DNA of 32,584 bases from Candidatus Liptonbacteria bacterium. GTDB lineage: Bacteria; Patescibacteriota; Minisyncoccia; UBA6257; 2-01-FULL-56-20. The first letter of the stretch is position 1; the number at the start of each line of letters is the position of its first letter. This document shows, in pieces, positions 27,043 through 32,584 of this stretch. The translations under genes and the position numbers were made by a program. The stretch covers positions 1 to 32,584 of the forward strand of contig JACQBP010000029.1 in NCBI GenBank assembly GCA_016194445.1, in the 5' to 3' direction. The notes beneath the pieces are model-generated. The model saw only the letters and a program-made list of their open reading frames with translations, ran no database searches and was not told the origin of the DNA.

Positions 27043-28050
27043 TTATCTCTTATTAAGCAATGTTCTTTTATACGTATCCAAATGGCTAAGTATCATTCCC
27101 GTTCCTTTCGCCACGCAAAAGTAAGGATCTTCAGCCACATAAGCTTGCACGCCCAAAAACCTTTCGAAAAACTCCGGTAAATAATGTAGTTGGGAACTGC
27201 CGCCCGAAAGGATGATTCCCTTCTCCATCACATCCGCCACCAACTCCGGCGGCGTCTCGTTAAAAACTTTTTGCACGGCTTTAGCCACATCAATCAAATG
27301 CCCGTTCAAAGCCTCGGCAATCTCGTTGCTTGAAATCGAAATGTCTCTGGGCAATCCCGACGCCAAATCGCGGCCTCGGATTGCATACTCCATTTTTTCT
27401 TTAGTCGGCAACGCCGCCCCAATCTTGATCTTTACCGCCTCCGCCGTCTGCTCGCCAATCGCCAGTCCGTATTTCTTCTTCACGTAATCCGAAATCGCCT
27501 GGTCAAATTTATTCCCCGCTACTCGCAAACTGACCCAAGACACGATTCCACCTAAGGCAATCACGGCTACCTCCGAAGTTCCCCCGCCCATATTCACAAT
27601 CATGCTCCCTGACCGCGCGTTAATGGGAATCCCAGCGCCCAGTGCCGCCAAGACCGGCTCTTTTACAATGTAGACGCTGTGCGCTCCCGCCTCTCGTCCG
27701 GCATTAATCACCGCCCGCCGCTCCGTCTGCGTAATTCCCGCTGGCACCGAAATCACCACGTCCGGTTTAAAAACATCGAACCAATTCACCGCTTTAGAGA
27801 CAAAATACTTCAGCATCGCCTTCGTGATGTAATAATCCGCAATCACCCCATCCTTAAGCGGCCGGTAAGCCACGATCTCCTCCGGCGTCCGCCCAATCAT
27901 CTCCTTCGCCTCCACCCCCACCGCCAAAACAGAATTCTCCGGCTTGGTGAGTGCCACAATCGTGGGTTCATTGATAATGAACCCCTTCCCAGGCACAAAA
28001 ACAATAGTGTTGGCCGTTCCTAAATCAATGCCAATTTTACGCGTGAACAT
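27043..28050 (-). CDS. mreB: Rod shape-determining protein MreB
   Basis: IGIDLGTANTIVFVPGKGFIINEPTIVAL...; actin-fold phosphate motifs; VKEPVLAALGAGIPI; GIILSGGSSQLHYLPEF. Confidence 0.95.
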   Translation of the reverse strand: MFTRKIGIDLGTANTIVFVPGKGFIINEPTIVALTKPENSVLAVGVEAKEMIGRTPEEIVAYRPLKDGVIADYYITKAMLKYFVSKAVNWFDVFKPDVVISVPAGITQTERRAVINAGREAGAHSVYIVKEPVLAALGAGIPINARSGSMIVNMGGGTSEVAVIALGGIVSWVSLRVAGNKFDQAISDYVKKKYGLAIGEQTAEAVKIKIGAALPTKEKMEYAIRGRDLASGLPRDISISSNEIAEALNGHLIDVAKAVQKVFNETPPELVADVMEKGIILSGGSSQLHYLPEFFERFLGVQAYVAEDPYFCVAKGTGMILSHLDTYKRTLLNKR

Positions 28051-28153
28051 AAGTTTTGTATGAATAGTTTAAGTCTAAAGAGATCCTTTCGTCAATAAAA
28101 AAGGCTCACGTTCCACAAATACTAGATCCCGAGTGTAGGAAGTTATCAACAAC

Positions 28154-28182
28154 TTGAAAAAACATATCATATATGATATAAA
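28154..28182 (+). promoter_or_regulatory. Sigma70-type promoter with a perfect 16-bp palindrome in the spacer/-10
   Basis: TTGAAA (28154-28159), 17-nt spacer, TATAAA (28177-28182); palindrome ATATCATATATGATAT at 28164-28179; ATG at 28189. Confidence 0.65.
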
Positions 28183-28188
28183 CATCCC

Positions 28189-29709
28189 ATGACGAGTGGC
28201 TTAAGCTACGTAAAAAGAATTGGCAAGTTTATCGTCGAACTCCGCGAACAAGCCGGCTTAACTCAAGCCGACCTGGCGGAAAGTTTGAGCACCTCGCAAA
28301 GCGCCGTCGCTCGCATGGAAAAGGGCGAGCAAAACTTTTCAACCGAGATGCTTTCCAAAATCAGCAAAGTTTTGAATCGCGAAATCATCACGCTTTCGAC
28401 CGGCGCCATCAATTTTAAAATCGAAGGCGGCTACAAACTCGAAGGGATAATCACCACCAACACTTCTAAAAATTCCGCCGTCTCCTTACTCTGTGCCTCG
28501 CTTTTAAACAAAGGCAAAACCGTACTCAAAGGTATGCCTAAAATCGAAGAAGTCTTTCGCGTTATTGAGGTTCTGGAAAGTCTCGGTGCCTCCATGAAAT
28601 GGGACGAAAACGACGTCGAAATCACACCGCCAAAAAATATCGGCACCGAAAAAATCAACATCGAGTCTTTCGTAAAAACTAGGAGCGCCCTGATGCTTCT
28701 GGGGCCGCTTGCTCATTTATTATCTAAATTTTCACTTCCCCACCCCGGCGGCTGCGAACTTGGCCGCCGAACCGTCCGACCTCATCTTTACGCTTTAGAA
28801 AAATTAGGCGTCAAAATCAAAACCACCAAAACGCAATATGAAATTGATGTTAAAAAATTAAAGCCCGCCGAAATCGTTCTCTATGAATCCGGCGACACGG
28901 TGACTGAAAACGTTTTAATGGCCGCCGCGAAAATCCCCGGCCAAACGGTCATCAAATTTGCCTCGGCCAATTACCAAGTTCAAGATCTCTGTCACTTCTT
29001 GCAATTGCTCGGCGTCAAAATCGAAGGCATCGGCACCACCACCCTTGTCGTCCAAGGCGTTGCAGACATAAATCAAAATGTGGAGTTTTATCCGAGCGAA
29101 GACCCCATCGAATCTATGCTCTTTCTTTCGATCGCCGCCACTACCGGTTCAAGCTTAACCATCGAACGTTGTCCCATCGATTTCCTAGAGCTCGAACTTT
29201 TAAAACTCGAAAAGATGGGTTTTAAATTCAAACTCTCCAAAGTTTATAAATCGAAAAATGGCCACACCAAATTAGTCGATATCAAAACTCTTCCATCCAA
29301 ACTCGTCGCCCTCGAAGAAAAAATCTACGCCCGCCCTTTCCCAGGTTTAAACATCGACAACCTCCCCTTCTTCGTGCCCATTGCCACCCAAAGTCGAGGC
29401 CAAACCCTCATCCACGACTGGGTCTACGAAAACCGCGCCATCTATTATATGGAACTCAACAAATTAAATGCCGACATCATCCTCGCTGACCCCCACCGCG
29501 TTTTTATTAACGGCCCCTCCGAACTCAAACCCGCCGAAGTTGTCTGCCCGCCCGCCCTCCGTCCCGCTGTCATCATTTTAATCGCCATGCTCGCCGCTAA
29601 AGGCACTTCTATTTTGCGAAACGTCTACTCCATCAACCGCGGCTACGAAGACCTTGTGAACCGCTTAAACAAACTCGGTGCCAAAATTAAAATTCTTAAA
29701 GGAATTTGA
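28189..29709 (+). CDS. murA: XRE-family HTH fused to UDP-N-acetylglucosamine 1-carboxyvinyltransferase (MurA-like)
   Basis: N-term IGKFIVELREQAGLTQADLAESLSTSQSAVARMEKGEQNFSTEMLSKISKVLNRE (HTH_3); then EPT-fold MurA with KNSAVSLL, PGGCELGRR (catalytic-loop Cys), repeated inside-out barrel segments. Confidence 0.88.
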   Translation: MTSGLSYVKRIGKFIVELREQAGLTQADLAESLSTSQSAVARMEKGEQNFSTEMLSKISKVLNREIITLSTGAINFKIEGGYKLEGIITTNTSKNSAVSLLCASLLNKGKTVLKGMPKIEEVFRVIEVLESLGASMKWDENDVEITPPKNIGTEKINIESFVKTRSALMLLGPLAHLLSKFSLPHPGGCELGRRTVRPHLYALEKLGVKIKTTKTQYEIDVKKLKPAEIVLYESGDTVTENVLMAAAKIPGQTVIKFASANYQVQDLCHFLQLLGVKIEGIGTTTLVVQGVADINQNVEFYPSEDPIESMLFLSIAATTGSSLTIERCPIDFLELELLKLEKMGFKFKLSKVYKSKNGHTKLVDIKTLPSKLVALEEKIYARPFPGLNIDNLPFFVPIATQSRGQTLIHDWVYENRAIYYMELNKLNADIILADPHRVFINGPSELKPAEVVCPPALRPAVIILIAMLAAKGTSILRNVYSINRGYEDLVNRLNKLGAKIKILKGI

Positions 29710-29749
29710 TCACTACATTATCTACGCGATCGCGTAGATAATGTAGTGA
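29710..29749. other. Perfect 40-bp palindrome immediately after the HTH-MurA stop codon
   Basis: TCACTACATTATCTACGCGATCGCGTAGATAATGTAGTGA is its own reverse complement; no U-tract follows. Confidence 0.95.
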
Positions 29750-29839
29750 GTCAACGAGCTCACCAGAATTAATTGACAGCCATCGAAATTTTAGTAAAAC
29801 TATTCATAGCGTGTACCACGAAACCATAAGGAGGTAGTA

Positions 29840-30109
29840 ATGGCAGGTTCTCCATTTATCAAGTTTGTCCTCCCTAAACCCACATCCAACGCCGCGCTTG
29901 AAGCAATGTTCGGCCAAGGACTGAACGTAGTTCAACGCGAGATCGAAGAAGGGGTAGTGAATTTCGATATTCGGGTAGGAAAAACGGTTGTCGGCCACCG
30001 TAAAGACACAACAACTTTCTTTATCGCTAGCGAATACCACGCGGTCTGCCGACACGCCGTCACCTTCGCCGAGCCAGAAGTAAAGCTCACCGCCACTGTA
30101 AGCCAGTAG
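29840..30109 (+). CDS. Small hypothetical protein (89 aa)
   Basis: MAGSPFIKFVLPKPTSNAALEAMFGQGLNVVQREIEEGVVNFDIRVGK...; RBS AAGGAGG 5 nt upstream of ATG. Confidence 0.75.
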   Translation: MAGSPFIKFVLPKPTSNAALEAMFGQGLNVVQREIEEGVVNFDIRVGKTVVGHRKDTTTFFIASEYHAVCRHAVTFAEPEVKLTATVSQ

Positions 30110-30130
30110 CCAACGGAAAGGAGTTTCAAC

Positions 30131-30247
30131 TTGGCGAAATCCAAACCCGCCAGCAAGAAAAATCGGCCCAAACTCAAAAAGGAGCCGAAGAAAGCCACCA
30201 AACCTCACCGGTGGCGAAAACCGCCTCCCGAAACCACAATGTGGTGA
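30131..30247 (+). CDS. Small Lys/Pro-rich basic protein (38 aa, TTG start)
   Basis: AAAGGAG RBS then TTG: MAKSKPASKKNRPKLKKEPKKATKPHRWRKPPPETTMW*; lies between the 89-aa ORF and a terminator. Confidence 0.5.
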   Translation: MAKSKPASKKNRPKLKKEPKKATKPHRWRKPPPETTMW

Positions 30248-30272
30248 TATCGAAAGACGATCACCAACGTCC

Positions 30273-30317
30273 GCCCCGCTCTTTGGATGCTTCTAGCACC
30301 TAAGAGCGGGGCTTTTT
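30273..30317 (+). terminator. Rho-independent terminator
   Basis: GCCCCGCTCTT ... AAGAGCGGGGC-TTTTT. Confidence 0.85.
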
Positions 30318-30408
30318 CTTTCCCATCCTCCCCACAAAACTCAAGAAAACAACTGCTAAACTTTCAGAACGATCGTTTAATTAGTTTAGCAGAAAAAAAC
30401 CCGAAATT

Positions 30409-30436
30409 TTGAAATGGGTATAAATTCTGCTATACT
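30409..30436 (+). promoter_or_regulatory. Sigma70-type promoter of the 61-aa small ORF
   Basis: TTGAAA - 16 nt - TATACT; preceded by inverted repeat CTGCTAAACT(30353-30362)/AGTTTAGCAG(30383-30392). Confidence 0.55.
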
Positions 30437-30464
30437 AAAATCAGTAACCAAAAAGGAGGACTAT

Positions 30465-30650
30465 ATGAATAAGCTGGAAGACCGCCGGCTGCCGGATGAC
30501 CTGAAGCTGAAAATTAGAGACAGCTTCCTGCCCGAGAAAAAAGCCATCATCCGTTTTGCGAATGGCGACCTCGACATGGATGACTTCATCGCCGAACTCG
30601 AAAAAGCTCGCCTTGAGGAAGAAAGGACTGCAACGCCGGGGCCGGCGTAG
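30465..30650 (+). CDS. Small charged hypothetical protein (61 aa)
   Basis: MNKLEDRRLPDDLKLKIRDSFLPEKKAIIRFANGDLDMDDFIAELEKARLEEERTATPGPA; RBS AAGGAGG; terminator downstream. Confidence 0.72.
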   Translation: MNKLEDRRLPDDLKLKIRDSFLPEKKAIIRFANGDLDMDDFIAELEKARLEEERTATPGPA

Positions 30651-30681
30651 AGATGGTCGGCCAGGTCCCCAAAAAAACCAC

Positions 30682-30718
30682 AAAGCCCCGGCGCGCCACG
30701 CGTTCGGGGCTTTTTCTT
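30682..30718 (+). terminator. Rho-independent terminator
   Basis: AAAGCCCCG-gcgcgccacgcgtt-CGGGGCTTTTTC. Confidence 0.8.
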
Positions 30719-30765
30719 TCCTCCCTTCCCCCCACCTCCTTTTGATACGGCGAGGCTAGTTAATA

Positions 30766-30930
30766 GAAACTTTTTATTTCCGAAACCATAAGTGAGAGTT
30801 GAGCTAAAATTTACGAGCGAATAGAAAAAATGCCGGGTACCCGTGAGCGTAGCGAGGCAGGGCGGTATTTTCTCGTTATGAGCGAGCTAATTTCTCGAAC
30901 TGAAGCGGGTTGAAGAAACGAAAAGTTTTC
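30766..30930. repeat. Nested-palindrome element, copy C
   Basis: GAAACCATAAGTGAGAGTTGAG ... CGAACTGAAGCGGGTT; flanking arms GAAACTTTTT/GAAAAGTTTTC complementary. Confidence 0.68.
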
Positions 30931-30934
30931 TAAA

Positions 30935-32326
30935 CTAATCCAACTTCCCCCTCAAATACTCCTTCAACTTTTTTATCTCTATTCTCTCCTGCTTCGCCGT
31001 ATCTCTGTCCCGCACCGTCACATCTTTCTTCTCTAACGAATCAAAATCCACCGTGATGCAAAACGGCGTCCCAATCTCGTCTTGGCTGAAATACCTTTTA
31101 CCAATATTCCCCCGGTCATCCCAAGTGACCGAAAAATCTTTCCTCAACTCATCATAAATTTCTCGAGCCGCCTTCGTAAGCTCCGGCTTATTCGCTAAAA
31201 GCGGAAACACCGCCGCTTTGTATGGAGCCAGTTTCGGTTTTAGCCGCAAAACCACTCTTCCTTCGACACTATCATCATAGGCGTCTAAAAGAATCGCCAA
31301 AACTGTCCGGTCAACTCCAAGCGATGGCTCAATCACATGCGGCCAGAACTCTTCGTTAGTCTCTGGGTCACGATATTTCAAATTCTGTCCCGACGCCTTC
31401 TCATGATTCTTCAAATCAAAATCTGTTCGATACGCCAAACCGTAAAGTTCCTTCCGGCCAAACGGAAAGTCGTATTCAAAATCAACGGTCCTTTTCGAAT
31501 AATGCGACAAGTCCCGCTCCGGATGCTCATACTCGTGAATCTTTTTCAAATCAATTCCAATTTCTTTAATCCAGTCTTTCATCTCTAAAAGCCACATATC
31601 AAAACTCCGCTTCCAATCCTTTTCGTAAATAAAATACTCAATTTCCATCTGCTCAAACTCCCGAGTTCTAAAAATAAAATTTCCCGGCGTAATCTCGTTT
31701 CGAAAGGCTTTACCAATCTGCGCGATTCCAAAAGGAATTTTTTTTCGTGAGGTATCTAAAACATTTTTAAAATTCACAAAAATCCCCTGCGCCGTCTCGG
31801 GCCGGAAATAAGCCTCGCTTGCCTTTCCCTCGGCCGATCCAATCAAGGTTTTAAACATCAAATTAAACCGCTGCGGCGCCGCAAATTTATTTTTCGCTCC
31901 GCAATTCGGACACTCTTTAAGTGTCTCCTGAACCAACTTCTCCTTATCTGAAACTTTAGCTTTCTCTAATTTTTTCGCCAACTCCCACCAGACTTCATCA
32001 CTCCAAGCTTCATTCACTCGAAAGCGAGTGTGGCACTGCTTACACTCAACTAAGGGGTCCGAAAATTCCTTCAAGTGCCCGCTCGCTTCCCAAACTTTTG
32101 GGTTCATTAAAAGAGAGGCGTCCAAACCCACCATATCGTCTCGTGACTGCACAAATCTCTTCCACCATAAATTTTTAATATTATTCTTTAGTTCCACCCC
32201 AAGCGGGCCATAATCCCAAGAATTGGCCAGTCCGCCGTAGATCTCCGACCCTGGAAATACAAAACCCCGCCGCTTACACAAGCTCACCACTTTCTCCATT
32301 AAATTATCCATCCGTACTTTAGTCAT
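30935..32326 (-). CDS. glyS: Glycyl-tRNA synthetase (single-chain, eukaryote/archaeal-like type)
   Basis: MDNLMEKVVSLCKRRGFVFPGSEIYGGLANSWDYGPLGVELKNNIKNLWW...; FRPETAQGIFVNFKNVL; FRNEITPGNFIFRTREFEQMEIEYF. Confidence 0.95.
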   Translation of the reverse strand: MTKVRMDNLMEKVVSLCKRRGFVFPGSEIYGGLANSWDYGPLGVELKNNIKNLWWKRFVQSRDDMVGLDASLLMNPKVWEASGHLKEFSDPLVECKQCHTRFRVNEAWSDEVWWELAKKLEKAKVSDKEKLVQETLKECPNCGAKNKFAAPQRFNLMFKTLIGSAEGKASEAYFRPETAQGIFVNFKNVLDTSRKKIPFGIAQIGKAFRNEITPGNFIFRTREFEQMEIEYFIYEKDWKRSFDMWLLEMKDWIKEIGIDLKKIHEYEHPERDLSHYSKRTVDFEYDFPFGRKELYGLAYRTDFDLKNHEKASGQNLKYRDPETNEEFWPHVIEPSLGVDRTVLAILLDAYDDSVEGRVVLRLKPKLAPYKAAVFPLLANKPELTKAAREIYDELRKDFSVTWDDRGNIGKRYFSQDEIGTPFCITVDFDSLEKKDVTVRDRDTAKQERIEIKKLKEYLRGKLD

Positions 32327-32409
32327 TACATTTTTCCTATTCCTTTATTATTTTTAGGGCTCGCCGAAAAAGTAAGATATTCGCCCTGACGTAAACAAGG
32401 CTAATACTT

Positions 32410-32471
32410 TACATCCATTTCACTTTTCCGTAACTTCGTCTTCGTAGGCGCGGAAAGGTGGAATGGATGTA
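32410..32471. repeat. Short hairpin element upstream of glyS
   Basis: TACATCCATTTCACTTTTCCG ... CGGAAAGGTGGAATGGATGTA, ~21-bp near-perfect inverted repeat, 62 nt total. Confidence 0.65.
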
Positions 32472-32491
32472 TAAAACTAAATTGTCAAAAC

Positions 32492-32584
32492 CTACGGCTG
32501 CACCGTCTTCGGCGAGCCTGGTACCGTTCCGTCATCCGGCAAATTTGTATCCAATTTAACATCGCTCGCCGACAAAGTCACGCC
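32492..32584 (-). CDS. C-terminal end of an unidentified protein (runs off the right edge)
   Basis: Open minus frame GVTLSASDVKLDTNLPDDGTVPGSPKTVQP* to the window edge. Confidence 0.5.
   Translation of the reverse strand, partial: GVTLSASDVKLDTNLPDDGTVPGSPKTVQP

Noticed and set aside
29818-29830. CGAAACCATAAG just before the 89-aa ORF, identical to the start of nested-palindrome copy C
   Set aside because: Only a 12-mer that merges into the RBS, with no matching right end; treated as coincidence unless more copies show it.
1-32584. CRISPR array, prophage or integrated plasmid
   Set aside because: No regularly spaced direct repeats with unique spacers, and no integrase, terminase or capsid genes; content is mostly chromosomal housekeeping and envelope genes.
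1-32584. UGA recoding (code 25, as in Gracilibacteria/SR1)
   Set aside because: Genuine genes end with TGA (e.g. HTH-MurA at 29707-29709) and coding frames contain no internal TGA, so the standard bacterial code applies.

Overview
The window looks like a chromosomal segment of a Candidate Phyla Radiation / Patescibacteria (Parcubacteria-like) genome. This is inferred from gene content and protein style, not from any search. TGA behaves as a normal stop. Recognisable content, left to right: a truncated secreted surface protein (-), tRNA-Gln(UUG), a PBP1C-like bifunctional peptidoglycan synthase (+) convergent with a 2240-aa bacterial alpha-2-macroglobulin (-), and a type IV pilus operon (-; PilB, PilC, four prepilin-like proteins, and a pilin-tethered LVIVD-type beta-propeller). 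Next come a secreted metzincin-like protein whose HExxH first His is Gln, a broken typA/bipA with two internal deletions, a DEAD-box helicase, a cupredoxin/VKOR/DsbA-like redox group, rseP, frr, a holB-like delta' subunit, mreB, an XRE-HTH::MurA fusion, several tiny ORFs with strong RBSs, and glyS. The non-coding sequence is unusually structured. It contains (i) three ~121-129 bp MITE-like elements with related terminal inverted repeats and 4-bp target duplications, one of which supplies the stop codon of VKOR; (ii) three bulged ~61-65 nt hairpins in the leaders of typA, rseP and frr; (iii) three 165-260 bp nested-palindrome elements with conserved ends but different interiors, just downstream of rseP, frr and glyS; (iv) degenerate 7-bp tandem repeats at several loci; (v) a perfect 40-bp palindrome after the HTH-MurA gene and a perfect 16-bp palindrome inside its promoter, which is predicted to give a leaderless mRNA; and (vi) an H-type pseudoknot candidate. 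All calls come from reading the sequence; no database or folding program was run.
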